Source: Myxococcus fulvus (lineage in GTDB: Bacteria; Myxococcota; Myxococcia; Myxococcales; Myxococcaceae). From it: DNA of 64,000 nucleotides. The DNA is taken from NCBI RefSeq assembly GCF_900111765.1, contig NZ_FOIB01000004.1, forward strand, positions 806,001 through 870,000, written 5' to 3'. The translations under genes and the position numbers were made by a program. Under the pieces are notes generated by a model. It saw nothing but the letters and a program-made list of their open reading frames with translations. It had not been told where the DNA came from and did not search any database. Positions 9,218 through 19,184 of the stretch are shown one piece after another; position 1 is the stretch's first letter, and each line of letters begins with the position of its first letter.

Positions 9218-10567
9218 TCAGGCGAAGAGGAAGTGCGGGACGTTGAAGTCACTCTCGGTGGAGTCCAGGGACGCGACGATGTTCAGTCGCTGGCCGGGCT
9301 CCGCGAGGTCGACCACGTAGTCCGCCTTCGTCCGTCCCGCGCCCTGGATGACCCTCACCCGGGGCCTGGCCGCCTGGGCCGCGTCCGAGGGGACGTCCAT
9401 CACCACGCCGAGCTGCCCGCCCGAGAGGCGCACCAGTGTCCCCACCGGATAGAAGCCCGCCACCGAGGTGAACAGCCGCACCACGCGCGCATCGAACCGC
9501 GTCCCGGCCCGGTGGGTGATGAGCCGCAGCGCCGTGTCCGGCGCCAGCCCCGGATGTGGAGGCGCCGGGAAGGTCAGCAGGTCGAACGCGCAGGGCACGG
9601 CCAGCAACCGCCCCGTCAGTCCCACCGGGCGCTGCACCGGGCCGCTCCACGCCGGTTGGAGACAGTCATGCGCGGCCACCACGCGCTCCAGCCGGCTCGC
9701 GTCCAGCGGCCGCTGCAACAGCCGCAGCGCCGTCTTCAATGGCCCGCGCCGGGCCAGCAGCTCATGCGAGGTCCGGTCGAACTCCTGCTCCGGAGGCAGT
9801 GTCGATGCGCCCCGCCCCAAGTCGTGGAACAGGCCACTCAGGGCCAAATCGAGCTGCTGCGCGCGCGACATCCCCATCCGACGCGCCATCAACAGCGAGA
9901 GCACCGCCACCGCCGCGCCGTGCTGACCGCCGTCCACGTCCGTGCGCCGGAAGCGCGTCAGGCCCACCAGGAGCGCCTCATGCTCCACCGAGGCCTCGGC
10001 CAGCCGCAACAGCACGCGTCGGAAGCGCTCCACGCGCACGGGCGCCTGACTGGTGATGACGTGCTTGAGGAGGACGACGAGCCGCGCGTAGTAGCGCAGC
10101 ATCACCTCGCGCGGCGTGAGCACGTTGTGGGAGGACAGCACCTCGCGCAGGCGGATGGGGCCCAGCTTCTCGTTGAGGATGGCCTGGGGCTTCTGGGCGC
10201 GCCGGTGCTTCTGGAACGCGAGCAGGAAGGCACGCAGGTGCTCGCGGCGCAGGCCCGCGCCGAAGGAAATCTCCTGCACCTGCAGGTGCTCCAGGTAGCG
10301 CCGCAGCGAGACGGCCATCTCCAGGTGCTCCTCGCCCAGCTTCATCCTCGCGCCGTTGAGGAAGGGGATGCCGCCCACACACTGCAGCTCCACCGACTTC
10401 TGCCCGCGCAGCTCCGCGTCGAGCAGCGCGCCCAGCTCCTCGAGCCCCTCCTTCACGCCCGCGTTGTCCACGTCGTGCAGGGACACCGTGTTCAGGCAGC
10501 GCACCACCAACCCCATCAATCTGGGGCCCACCCGCGTCGCATCGTCCCGATTCGACTCCGTCTCCAT
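9218..10567 (-). CDS. HD-domain phosphohydrolase-like protein
   Basis: The product has 449 residues from an ATG preceded by GGGGGA at good spacing; the frame is open 54 bp further. The middle holds an HD-type metal-binding pattern: Q-H-G-A, then L-F-H-D-L-G-R-G, then A-A-H-D-C, as in HD-GYP-like proteins, but without a clear GYP motif. The N-terminal ~150 residues are helical and resemble the start of the neighbouring HEAT protein. The C-terminus has short beta-rich strands. It may hydrolyse a nucleotide or act as a sensor. It lies 19 bp downstream of the HEAT-repeat gene in the same direction, probably the same operon. Confidence 0.7.
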   Translation of the reverse strand: METESNRDDATRVGPRLMGLVVRCLNTVSLHDVDNAGVKEGLEELGALLDAELRGQKSVELQCVGGIPFLNGARMKLGEEHLEMAVSLRRYLEHLQVQEISFGAGLRREHLRAFLLAFQKHRRAQKPQAILNEKLGPIRLREVLSSHNVLTPREVMLRYYARLVVLLKHVITSQAPVRVERFRRVLLRLAEASVEHEALLVGLTRFRRTDVDGGQHGAAVAVLSLLMARRMGMSRAQQLDLALSGLFHDLGRGASTLPPEQEFDRTSHELLARRGPLKTALRLLQRPLDASRLERVVAAHDCLQPAWSGPVQRPVGLTGRLLAVPCAFDLLTFPAPPHPGLAPDTALRLITHRAGTRFDARVVRLFTSVAGFYPVGTLVRLSGGQLGVVMDVPSDAAQAARPRVRVIQGAGRTKADYVVDLAEPGQRLNIVASLDSTESDFNVPHFLFA

Positions 10568-10586
10568 GGTTCCCCCAGACAGCGCC

Positions 10587-12323
10587 TCAGCCCACCGGAG
10601 CCAGCTGCGCCAGCGCCTCACGACAGGCCTGCTTGAGGACGCGGGGCGCGAAGAGCTTGCTCGCCACGGCCTCCAGGAGCGGCCGGGCCCTCGGGTCTCC
10701 GAGCACGCCGATGCACCGCGCGCAGTGCGCCTTGAGCTCCACGTCCTGCTCCCGCTCGAACGCCGTGCGCAGCGCCGCGCCCGCCAGGGGCCCGCCCAGG
10801 TCCGCGAGCGCGCGCAGCACCGCCATCCGCTCGCGCGCCTCCAGCTTCACCTCCAGGCGCGACACCAAGGGCCCCACCGCCGCGTCCACACCGTGCCGCA
10901 CCAACAGCACGAGCGCCGCGCCGCGCACTCCCGCCTCCGGGTCCGCCAACAGCCGAAGGAGCGCCGAGCGCTGCGGCTCGATGTCCCGGGGATGCAGCCG
11001 CGACAGCAGCGCCGTGCGCACCTCCGACCTGGGGTGCGCCAGCAGCGCCGCGGTCAACGGCTGGGCCTCGGGGCCCGACTCGCGCAGGAACTGCAGCCAG
11101 TCCAGGTCCTTCTCTCCCAGCGACGCGGCGCGCGTCACCAGCACGCCCAGCGACACACCCCGGCGCACGAGCAGCTTCGCCAGCGCGCCGCGCGCCTCCG
11201 GAGACGGCAGCTCGAACAAGAGGTCCGTGGCCCCCTGGAGCGCGTCGCGAGGCAGCGCACTCAACAGCTCCAGCACGCGCAGCAACATCCCCGGCTGGGC
11301 CGTGACCTGGGCGAGCGCGAAGCGAGGCGCGTCCAGGAAGAACAGCCGCGTGACGGCATACAGGTCCGGCGCGCGGGCCCCGGACGCGCGCGCATCCCGC
11401 GTCATGCCCTGCACCACCTGCGACAGCTCGGCCCATCGGCCATGGGAGACGAGCCCCGACAGCAGCTCCTCCATCCAGCCCAGCAACGCCACGCGCTCCT
11501 CCTCGCGGCACACCGCGAGCAGGCCCCACACCATCCACACGCTCCGCTCGTGCACGCCCGCGCCGCCGCGCTCGCGCTCCAGCAGGGCCCGCAGCTCCGC
11601 CACCTCCGCGTCGCTGGCACCCTCGAACGCCGGGGCCCCCGAGCGCACCAGGTCCTGCGCGCTGACGGGGGCGAGCACCTCCGCCTCCAGGCGCGCGAGC
11701 CACTCGTCGTGCCCCACCGGTCGACGCCGACCCGCGCCCGAGGACTGACGCCGCGTGAGGTCCGCGAACAACTGCTCTTCCCTCTCGGCGAGCTGCGCCT
11801 CCGTCTGCGCCGACTCGCCCGTCTCGGCCGAGGCGGGCACCTCCGCGACGACGAGCTCGATGTCCTCGAACCCCCGCTCCCAGAACCACGTGTAGAAGTC
11901 GTACTCCGGCGGCAGCGTGCGCTGCAGGGCGCGGTGCCACATGGCCAGGAACGCGCCCAGCTCCTCGGCCTCCACGCCCGGCTGCCACAGCACCTCCTGC
12001 ACGCCCTCCAGGAAGAGCGGCCGCGTCACCGAGTCCTTCGCCGACGCGGACTCCACCAGCACCACGTCCCCCAACAGCAACGCCGAGGAGCGGATGTGCA
12101 GCACCACCGCCTCGCCCGTCACCGCGTGGTAGCGACTCACACACTCACCCAGCCGCTGCTGCACCTCCGCCAGCGCGGCATGGCCTTCCGCATAGAAGCG
12201 GTACGCGCCCAGCACCTTGTTCAAGGCGTGCCCCACCTCCGTCGCGGCTTCCTCCGCGGTGAGCACGGGCGCGCCGCCGGAGCTCGGGACGGCCATCGGA
12301 CCTCGGGAGGCGGGAGCGGGCAT
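10587..12323 (-). CDS. HEAT-repeat protein
   Basis: The product has 578 residues. An internal ATG at 12296 has a better ribosome-binding site (GAGG) and gives 569. The C-terminal half has HEAT-like units of the form A-x-x-x-L-L-x-D-P-x-x-x-V-R-x-x-A, consistent with an alpha-solenoid for protein binding. The N-terminal ~120 residues (H-x-A-L-A-E-V-Q-x-R-L pattern, a beta hairpin with L-L-L-G-D, then a P-L-F-L-E-G-V helix) match the layout of the first part of the HD protein downstream. An acidic, low-complexity linker lies between. No enzyme motif is seen. It probably acts as a scaffold with the HD protein. Confidence 0.75.
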   Translation of the reverse strand: MPAPASRGPMAVPSSGGAPVLTAEEAATEVGHALNKVLGAYRFYAEGHAALAEVQQRLGECVSRYHAVTGEAVVLHIRSSALLLGDVVLVESASAKDSVTRPLFLEGVQEVLWQPGVEAEELGAFLAMWHRALQRTLPPEYDFYTWFWERGFEDIELVVAEVPASAETGESAQTEAQLAEREEQLFADLTRRQSSGAGRRRPVGHDEWLARLEAEVLAPVSAQDLVRSGAPAFEGASDAEVAELRALLERERGGAGVHERSVWMVWGLLAVCREEERVALLGWMEELLSGLVSHGRWAELSQVVQGMTRDARASGARAPDLYAVTRLFFLDAPRFALAQVTAQPGMLLRVLELLSALPRDALQGATDLLFELPSPEARGALAKLLVRRGVSLGVLVTRAASLGEKDLDWLQFLRESGPEAQPLTAALLAHPRSEVRTALLSRLHPRDIEPQRSALLRLLADPEAGVRGAALVLLVRHGVDAAVGPLVSRLEVKLEARERMAVLRALADLGGPLAGAALRTAFEREQDVELKAHCARCIGVLGDPRARPLLEAVASKLFAPRVLKQACREALAQLAPVG

Positions 12324-12396
12324 GGTCTAGCAATTCATTGCATGCCATGAACCGCGCCAAAGCCAGAAACCCGCCAGGGATTGTGGGGTGTGCCAC

Positions 12397-15300
12397 TCAT
12401 GGCCGGGGAGAGAGGGCGCCCAGGGCCTGCGTGGCCAGGGCCTCCCCCTCGCGCCAACCCGCGACGCGGGAGCGCTCACGGGCGCGCTCCAATCGCTCTC
12501 GTGCCTCGGCGACCTGACCGCCCGCGCCGAGCAGGCGGCCCGCGTTGTAGTGGATTCGGGCCGCCTCCTGCGAATCTCCCGCCTGCTCCGCCAGGTGGAG
12601 CGCGCGCTCCAGTTCGGTGAGCGCCACCGCGTGGTCTCCCGCGAGGACCCGCAGACCCGCGAGGTTGGAGAGCGCACGCGCCTGCCCCACGAGGCTGCCC
12701 GTGGCGCGCGCCTGCTCGGCGGCGTGGGTGAAGCTGACGCGGGCCTTCTCCGGCTGCTGGAGCCGCAGCTGCAGGCGACCCAGCAGGTTGAGGTGCTCCC
12801 AATAGAAGTCCGGAGCGCGCGCGGGCTTGCCGCCCATGCGCTGGAAGGCCCGCGTGACGAGCTCCACCGCGCCCGCGATGTCACCCCGGGCCTCGCGGGC
12901 ACGGGAGTGCTCGCCCAGGACCCACGCCTCCACCTCCGGCTCCGTGGCGGCGGCCTCACGAATCGCCAGCAGTCGGGCCTCCGCGGCGGCCACCTGCCCC
13001 AGCTTCAGCTCCGCGGCGGCGATGCGGCGCACCAGCTCCGCGCGAGCAGCGGGCGCCTCGGTGTCGGGCAGTCTTCCCAGCCACGGCTCCGCGACGGACG
13101 CCACGGAGGCGGGGTCCACCTGCGTCAGACAGGTGCACGCGCGCGTCAGCATGCCCAGTTGCCAGAGCCGCGCCGCGAGCGTCGCGCCGGGAGACTCGCC
13201 CATGGCGCGTCGGAAGTAGTCGAAGGCGGCCCGCCACTCCCCTCGCGCGGAGAGCCGCTCGCCCGCGCGCTCACAGGCCGCGGAGGCTCCGGGTGCGCCC
13301 GCGGCGAGCAGGTGGTCGGCCACGCGGACCTCGCGCGCGGGCTCGGCGACGAAGGCCTCCTGTCCCAACGCCTCCGCCAACGCGTGGTGCGCGCGGCGCA
13401 GCGCGCTCACGGGCAGCCGCTCCAGCAAGGCCTGGCGGGCCAGCTCCTGCGTGAAGCGCAGACAGCCGGGCAGCTCCTTCACCTCCGCGAGCCACCCATC
13501 CACCACCAGGAGCTCGGGCACATCCGCTTCCACGACCTCGTCCGACAGCGAGGCGCGCACCAGCGCGGCGGAGAAGACGGCCCCCTCGACGGCCGCGCGG
13601 GACAGGAAGCGTTGCAGCGGCGGCGGCAGCAGGTCCAGACGCGAGCCCAGCGCGAGACCCAGGCTGTCGGGCAACACCGCCTCGCCCAGCGGCGCGGTGG
13701 CCTGCAGGGCTCCGCCCAGTCGCTGCACGGCGCCGCGCTCGACGAGGGCCCGCATCAGCTCCAGCGCGAAGGAGGGATTGCCATTCGAACGCTCGAGGAC
13801 GAGCGCCTCCACCTCCGCGCTCGGCGGCGCTCCGAAGGCCGCGGCGAGCAGGGCGCGGAGCTCCGGCCTGGGCATGCCGCCCAACACCGAGAGCGGGAGC
13901 GACGTGATGGCGACGGGCAACGCCTCCGGCGCCGTCGTGGCAATCAGGGAGACACGCGAGCCGGACGCGCGGACCAGCGCCACCAGCAGCTCCAGCGAAG
14001 CCACGTCCGCGTGGTGCGCGTCATCCACGAGCAGCAACAGCCCGCCGGGTCGTGCCGCGCGCAGCAGCGTCTCCGTCAGCGCGGCGTCGGCGGCCTGGAG
14101 CTGCCCCGAGGGCCCGCCCTGGGACAACCGTCGCCAGAGCGCGGCGACCTCCTGTGAGGACAACCCCAACAGGCCGAGCGGCTGGAGCGGCGCCCCCTCG
14201 GGCACGGGGCCCAGCATGCGCGCGAGGCCGGTGAGCACCGAGCGCATCAACCCCATCGCCCCCGCCCCGCGCAGGTCCTCCGCGCTGGTCCTCACCACGC
14301 GCGGTCCCGGCTCGCGAGCGGCCTGCTCCGCCACGGCTTCCAACAGTCGGCTCTTGCCCACCCCCGCCGCACCCGAGAAGAGCCGGGCGCTCCCCTGCCC
14401 CGCCCTCAGCGAGTCCACCACCAGTCGCGCGGCGACCAATGCGTCCTCACGGCCCACGAAGGGTGTGCCGCGCACCACGCCCCCCAGGCCCTCCACGCGC
14501 CAGGCGCCTCCCGAGGCCAGGCTCCGCTCCGGCCCGAAGCGGACTCCCTCCTCCAGCAGGGCCTTCGCCGCGGAGCCCACCAGCACCTCTCCCGGGGACG
14601 CCGCCTGGGCGAGCGCGGCGGCGTGCTCCAGTCCCACGCCCGTCACGCGCCACGGCGCGCGGCCGCCACCTCCACTCACCAGCACGGCGTCGAACTCCAG
14701 GCCCGCTCGCGTCGTCGGCGCGGGGGACACCCCCGAGGTCTCCACCGCGCGCAGCAGCTCCAGGACGCAGCGGACCGCGCGCGACGGGTCGTCCCGACGC
14801 GACACGGGCAGGCCGAACGCCAGGCTCCAGCGCGACTCGGTGAGCTGCACCACCTCCGCCTCGTGTCGCTCGGCGATGGCGGCGGCCAGGTCCATCAACT
14901 GGCCCACGGCCTCCATTCCCTCCTCGGGACCGAGCGCCTTGCGCAGCGCCTCGGCCCCCTCCAGCTCCACCGTGACGATGACCAGCTTGCGCTTGAGCGA
15001 GCCGGCCTCACGCGCCCGCATCCGCACCGTCGCCGCGGGGCCTTCCTCCGTCAGCGGCGCGGACGCCACCCCCGTCACCGTGGCCGGACCGTGGAGCTCG
15101 GTCGGCGGTGCATCCAGGTCGATGAGCTGTCCCTCGGAGACCACCGAGACGTCCTGCGAGCGCGCTCCTTCGGGACGAAGGCTCCTCGTTCGCGACGCGG
15201 CCGTCTCATGGGCTTCCACCGCTCCCACGGAAGCGGGCGGCTCGGCGGTGACGAGCGGAGCATTCGCGTCCGGTGAGCCGGACACCCCACCGGAGATGGC

Positions 15301-16380
15301 CGCCATGGCACTGCCACAGTGCGGACAGAAGCGACTGCTGCCTCGCGTGGACTGGCCACATCGAGGACACGTCACGCTGGACTCGGAGACGCGCGGCAGC
15401 AGGCTGCCCAGGCCCACGCTGGACTCGCGCATCCGGGCGCGGACCATCTCGCCCACCAGCCGCTCGGCGGTCTGGGCGACGTCGTCCTCGGGTCCGCGCG
15501 GCGTCTCGTCCAGGTACTGCTGGAGCGCCCGGGCCACGTCACCGCAGCGCTCGAAGCGCTGCTCACGCGGCTTGGCCAGCATGCGCAGGATGATGTTGTC
15601 GAGCAGCGGGGAGACACCGTCGACGAGCATCGACGGCTTGAGCGCGGGCGTCAGCGCGATGCGGCGCATCGCCTCGGGCGCGTTGTCCGTCTCCACCAGC
15701 GGCCGGTGCGTCACCAACTCCCACAGCACCACGCCCAGCGCATACTGGTCGCTGCGCCCGTCGAGCGGATGGTTGCGCACCTGCTCGGGCGACATGTACC
15801 GCAGCTTGCCCTTGAGGATGCCGGTGCGCGTGCGCGTGGAGCGATTGCTCGCCTTGGCCACGCCGAAGTCCACCACCTTCGTCACGCCGTCCAGCCGCAC
15901 CATGATGTTCTGCGGACTGATGTCACGGTGGACCAGGTCCAGGGACACGCCCTGGGCATCCACGGCCTGGTGCGCATGGTCCAGCCCGAGCGCGGCATCG
16001 CGGATGATGCGCGCGCAGACACCGGGGCTCAGCGCCGCCCCGGAGCGCGAGGCCGCGCGAGCCAGACGCCCCAGGTTCTCGCCCTCGATGTACTCCATGG
16101 CGATGTAGAAGGTGCCCTCCCACTCGCCGACCTCGAACACGTGGACGACGTTGGGATGGTTGAGGCGTCCGGCCACCCGCGCCTCGTCGAGGAACATCTC
16201 CAACGAGCCCTCCTGCTCCAGCAGGTCCGGCAGCAGGCTCTTCAAGATGACGGGCCGCTCGAAGCCGCTGACGCCCACCTGCCGCGCCAGGAAGATCTCG
16301 CCCATGCCTCCCACCGCGAGCCGGTTGAGCACCGCGTACCGGCCGAAGACGAGAGGGACAGGGCTGCTCGTGGTGGACAT
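12397..16380 (-). CDS. Hybrid Ser/Thr protein kinase with AAA and TPR regions
   Basis: The product has 1327 residues. The kinase domain (about 14-290) has the G-loop, H-R-D-I-S-P-Q-N and D-F-G intact, so it should be active. A zinc ribbon follows (C-P-R-C-G ... C-P-H-C-G, about 337-355), then a nucleotide-cyclase-like segment (about 460-640) that looks degenerate. Next is an AAA-type ATPase with Walker A A-G-V-G-K-S near 670 and Walker B L-L-L-V-D-D near 783, then TPR-like helices to the C-terminus. This is the kinase version of the adenylate-cyclase/AAA/TPR regulators that are numerous in myxobacteria. It probably senses a signal through the TPR/AAA part. It starts 72 bp from the HEAT gene, same strand. 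Confidence 0.9.
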   Translation of the reverse strand: MSTTSSPVPLVFGRYAVLNRLAVGGMGEIFLARQVGVSGFERPVILKSLLPDLLEQEGSLEMFLDEARVAGRLNHPNVVHVFEVGEWEGTFYIAMEYIEGENLGRLARAASRSGAALSPGVCARIIRDAALGLDHAHQAVDAQGVSLDLVHRDISPQNIMVRLDGVTKVVDFGVAKASNRSTRTRTGILKGKLRYMSPEQVRNHPLDGRSDQYALGVVLWELVTHRPLVETDNAPEAMRRIALTPALKPSMLVDGVSPLLDNIILRMLAKPREQRFERCGDVARALQQYLDETPRGPEDDVAQTAERLVGEMVRARMRESSVGLGSLLPRVSESSVTCPRCGQSTRGSSRFCPHCGSAMAAISGGVSGSPDANAPLVTAEPPASVGAVEAHETAASRTRSLRPEGARSQDVSVVSEGQLIDLDAPPTELHGPATVTGVASAPLTEEGPAATVRMRAREAGSLKRKLVIVTVELEGAEALRKALGPEEGMEAVGQLMDLAAAIAERHEAEVVQLTESRWSLAFGLPVSRRDDPSRAVRCVLELLRAVETSGVSPAPTTRAGLEFDAVLVSGGGGRAPWRVTGVGLEHAAALAQAASPGEVLVGSAAKALLEEGVRFGPERSLASGGAWRVEGLGGVVRGTPFVGREDALVAARLVVDSLRAGQGSARLFSGAAGVGKSRLLEAVAEQAAREPGPRVVRTSAEDLRGAGAMGLMRSVLTGLARMLGPVPEGAPLQPLGLLGLSSQEVAALWRRLSQGGPSGQLQAADAALTETLLRAARPGGLLLLVDDAHHADVASLELLVALVRASGSRVSLIATTAPEALPVAITSLPLSVLGGMPRPELRALLAAAFGAPPSAEVEALVLERSNGNPSFALELMRALVERGAVQRLGGALQATAPLGEAVLPDSLGLALGSRLDLLPPPLQRFLSRAAVEGAVFSAALVRASLSDEVVEADVPELLVVDGWLAEVKELPGCLRFTQELARQALLERLPVSALRRAHHALAEALGQEAFVAEPAREVRVADHLLAAGAPGASAACERAGERLSARGEWRAAFDYFRRAMGESPGATLAARLWQLGMLTRACTCLTQVDPASVASVAEPWLGRLPDTEAPAARAELVRRIAAAELKLGQVAAAEARLLAIREAAATEPEVEAWVLGEHSRAREARGDIAGAVELVTRAFQRMGGKPARAPDFYWEHLNLLGRLQLRLQQPEKARVSFTHAAEQARATGSLVGQARALSNLAGLRVLAGDHAVALTELERALHLAEQAGDSQEAARIHYNAGRLLGAGGQVAEARERLERARERSRVAGWREGEALATQALGALSPRP

Positions 16381-16462
16381 CGCCAGGACACGCTAGCCAC
16401 CTCGCGCGGACCCTCGCCAGTTCCTATCCTCGACCGCTGGGGTATCTGTTACCCAGTGGCAT

Positions 16463-18373
16463 TCACATCCTCGGGGCCAACCGGCGCAGGCGAGGGACTC
16501 CGCCCGGCGCGGAGCCTCCTGGCGCGAGGGCCAGCGGTTGCAGGTACAGCCCCCGCCGCTCACGCGTCCACCACGCGCCCGTGCGCCGACGCTCCTCGAC
16601 GTCCGTCATCCGGTAGTCGTACAGCACCGCGCGCACCTGTCGGGGCGGCGCGTCCGGGAAGGGATTGCGCGCGAGCAGGGACAGCACCTCGGGCGAGCCC
16701 TCCAGCAGTCGCGCCAGGAACATGATGAACCAGCTCGGCGGCGCGCTCAGCGCGGCGAACCACATCTGCCAGTCGAGCCGGGGTTGATGCGGCGCCACCT
16801 GCACGGGCGGCCGGGTGACCTCATCGACCTTGTAGCGGAAGCCATACGGCTCCCAGTGCTCGCCGTCGCGAGAGCCCTCGACGACGATTTCAGGCCGCTC
16901 CACCGTCATCACGCTGAAGAGGCCATAGCGATTCACCGCGCGCAGCGGACGCGCGCACCCGTGCAGCCACGACAGCGAACGCTGCAACCGCTCCGGCAGA
17001 CGCGCGCTCCGCTCGAACCGCAGGAGGATGTCCGCCGCGCCCAACATCAACAGTGGACTGAAGAGCCCCGCGGTCAGGACCTTGCTCCAGCCCGACCTGC
17101 TCCGCGAGGGGAGTGGAGGCTCACGCAGGAAGGGGAACATCCGTCTCAGGCTCGCGTCGTCCAGGAGCCACAGGCCGAGCACCAGTGATTGCACGTTGAA
17201 GAAGCCGTAGTTGCCCGTGGCCGCGATGGCGAGCTGGAGCGCGGTGAATGCGCCAAAGGCGAGCTGCCTGGGCCGACGCGGCGCGAGCACGAGCGGCGGC
17301 ACCACCACCTCCAGGGCGAGCACCGCCGCCGTCGACGCACGCTGCAGGCTCACGGGCAGATGATGCGCGGACCATCCACCCCGCGTGGGCAAGGGCGCGG
17401 TCTCGTAGTAGTGCCGACAGGCCGTCAGCTCGCGCCAGGTCCTGTCCCCGGACTGCCACTTGCTCAGCCCCGAGCCGAAGTAGAGCCGGAACACGAGCAG
17501 CCGGAAGAGGAGCACCTCCAGCGACGTGGGCGATGCGTGCCCCAACCCCGGCCTCACCCCCGAGGGCGCGGTGAGCGCGGACAACAGGCCCATCTCCAAC
17601 AGCAGGACGTCCCACTGGAACGAGAGGAACTCACGCCCCACCGCCGCATACGAGAGATACAGGCCCCACAGCAGCGCGAGCGCGCTCCGGGGCGCGACGT
17701 TGAAGATGACCGCCAGCGAGAGCAACTGCCCCACCCGGCAGCCTCGCACCAGCGCGGCGTCGGAGGCGTCGAACCAGAACACGGTGGGAAGCCTTCTCCA
17801 GCGCTCGAGCGCCGGTTGCTCGCGCAGGTCCGACTCGACGAGGTCCTTCACGGGACGGATGCCGCGCGCGCTGAACAGCCCCAGCACCTGCGGCCGCAGC
17901 GAGGTGAACGCGATGAGGAACACGCCTCCCATCAGTCGCAGGAAGAGCCAGCGCACCTGGCGCCCGTCCCGCCAAACCACCGTGCTCCCGAAGAGCCAGC
18001 GGTCCAGCCGCGAGGCCGTGCGGCGATTGCGCGCGATGACGCCGTAGACGACCTGGGACACGCCCAGCACGCCGGGCAGCAACCCCAGCTTCGCCATGCC
18101 GCGTGTCAGCCAGCGCGGCGACCGGGCGAGCGCGCGGAAGACCGCCTCCGCGCCCTGCGTCACCCGTCCCGAGGGCTCCACCAGCTGCGTGGCGCGGCGC
18201 ATGTTCCGCCGGGGAATGCCGAGCAGCAGGAGCAGCCAGCTCCGCCCCGGCAGGAAACGGACGCCCCCGTCGCTGCGCTGCTTCCACCGCGCCACCCACC
18301 GGCGGCAGAAGCCACAGTCCGCGTCGTACAGGAGCAGCGAGGGACTCCGCTCGAGCGTGTGTGAACCCACCAT
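16463..18373 (-). CDS. DCC-domain and lipase maturation factor fusion protein
   Basis: The product has 636 residues. The N-terminus is a DCC (DUF393) thioredoxin-like domain with the motif Y-D-A-D-C-G-F-C at residues 16-23, predicted to do thiol-disulfide chemistry. The rest (about 150-636) matches the lipase maturation factor family, with several hydrophobic membrane segments and the conserved W-Q-M-W-F-A-A-L and V-R-A-x-L-Y-D-Y-R segments near the end. The family helps fold secreted lipases in animals; bacterial members are mostly uncharacterised. The fusion of a redox domain to a folding factor suggests inner-membrane maturation of disulfide-containing exported proteins. It is a single gene upstream of the kinase gene, same strand. 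Confidence 0.85.
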   Translation of the reverse strand: MVGSHTLERSPSLLLYDADCGFCRRWVARWKQRSDGGVRFLPGRSWLLLLLGIPRRNMRRATQLVEPSGRVTQGAEAVFRALARSPRWLTRGMAKLGLLPGVLGVSQVVYGVIARNRRTASRLDRWLFGSTVVWRDGRQVRWLFLRLMGGVFLIAFTSLRPQVLGLFSARGIRPVKDLVESDLREQPALERWRRLPTVFWFDASDAALVRGCRVGQLLSLAVIFNVAPRSALALLWGLYLSYAAVGREFLSFQWDVLLLEMGLLSALTAPSGVRPGLGHASPTSLEVLLFRLLVFRLYFGSGLSKWQSGDRTWRELTACRHYYETAPLPTRGGWSAHHLPVSLQRASTAAVLALEVVVPPLVLAPRRPRQLAFGAFTALQLAIAATGNYGFFNVQSLVLGLWLLDDASLRRMFPFLREPPLPSRSRSGWSKVLTAGLFSPLLMLGAADILLRFERSARLPERLQRSLSWLHGCARPLRAVNRYGLFSVMTVERPEIVVEGSRDGEHWEPYGFRYKVDEVTRPPVQVAPHQPRLDWQMWFAALSAPPSWFIMFLARLLEGSPEVLSLLARNPFPDAPPRQVRAVLYDYRMTDVEERRRTGAWWTRERRGLYLQPLALAPGGSAPGGVPRLRRLAPRM

Positions 18374-18515
18374 GAACGAAGCATGGGCGCGGCCAGGGAG
18401 TGAGGCCCGCCCCCGGCACGCAGAAGGTGGTCGCTCCAGGGCCGGGGTGGCGGGCGGGCGAGCGGGAAGGGCCGGTGCCCCCTGGACATCGCCGGGGGGT
18501 GCCTAGCTTCACCGC

Positions 18516-19169
18516 ATGAGTGAGCCGAAGGGGAAGGCGAAGCGACTGGTCGAGCTGGTGCCGGGCATCCACCACTGGACCGTGACCGACAACCGCATCG
18601 GCGGCACGCGCAGCGATGCCTACGCCGTGGTGGACGTGGATGGCGCCGTCATCCTCATCGACCCGCTGCCCATCGACGAGGCGAAGCTTCGCGAGCTCGG
18701 CGACGTCACCGCCATCATCCTGACAGCGGGAAACCACCAGCGCTCGGCGTGGCGCTTCCGTAAGGCGTTCGGCGCGCCAGTGTGGGCTCCGGAGAACGCG
18801 TACGGGCTGGAGGACAAGCCCGACTTCATCTACGTGGCCGGAGACACGCTGCCGGGCGGACTGCTCCCCTTCCACACGCCTGGACCCGCCGTGGCCATGT
18901 TCACGCTGTGGATGCAGAGACATCCTCGTGGCGTCGCCTTCGTCTCAGATTTGCTGACCCACGACAGCCAGGGCACGCCCGAGTTCGTCCCCAGCGAGTA
19001 CCAGGATGAGCCCCTGCGCACGCGGCAGAGCGTCCAGCGCATCCTCGACCACCTCGCCGTGGACATCCTCTGCTTCGCGCACGGCGAGCCCATCTTGAAG
19101 GACGGCGCGAGCGCGCTACGTCGAGCACTCCAGGAGGACATGGACGCCCCCGCCGCGCCCTCGCCGTGA
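18516..19169 (+). CDS. Degenerate metallo-beta-lactamase-fold protein
   Basis: The product has 217 residues with the MBL fold order: I-H-H-W strand, D-A-Y-A-V-V-D strand, I-L-I-D-P, then the metal loop. At residues 70-77 the usual HxHxDH is replaced by T-A-G-N-H-Q-R-S. The later conserved positions are partly kept (H-T-P-G-P-A near 120, S-D-L-L near 144, A-H-G near 188). The loss of most metal ligands suggests it is not a normal hydrolase. It is divergent from the DCC/LMF gene with 142 bp between. Confidence 0.75.
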   Translation: MSEPKGKAKRLVELVPGIHHWTVTDNRIGGTRSDAYAVVDVDGAVILIDPLPIDEAKLRELGDVTAIILTAGNHQRSAWRFRKAFGAPVWAPENAYGLEDKPDFIYVAGDTLPGGLLPFHTPGPAVAMFTLWMQRHPRGVAFVSDLLTHDSQGTPEFVPSEYQDEPLRTRQSVQRILDHLAVDILCFAHGEPILKDGASALRRALQEDMDAPAAPSP

Positions 19170-19184
19170 GCACCGCGGAGAGAC

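Noticed and set aside
13451-16108. An 885-residue plus-strand open frame inside the kinase gene
   Set aside because: Ser/Arg/Pro/Ala-rich, no domain, opposite the well-supported kinase; a GC shadow.
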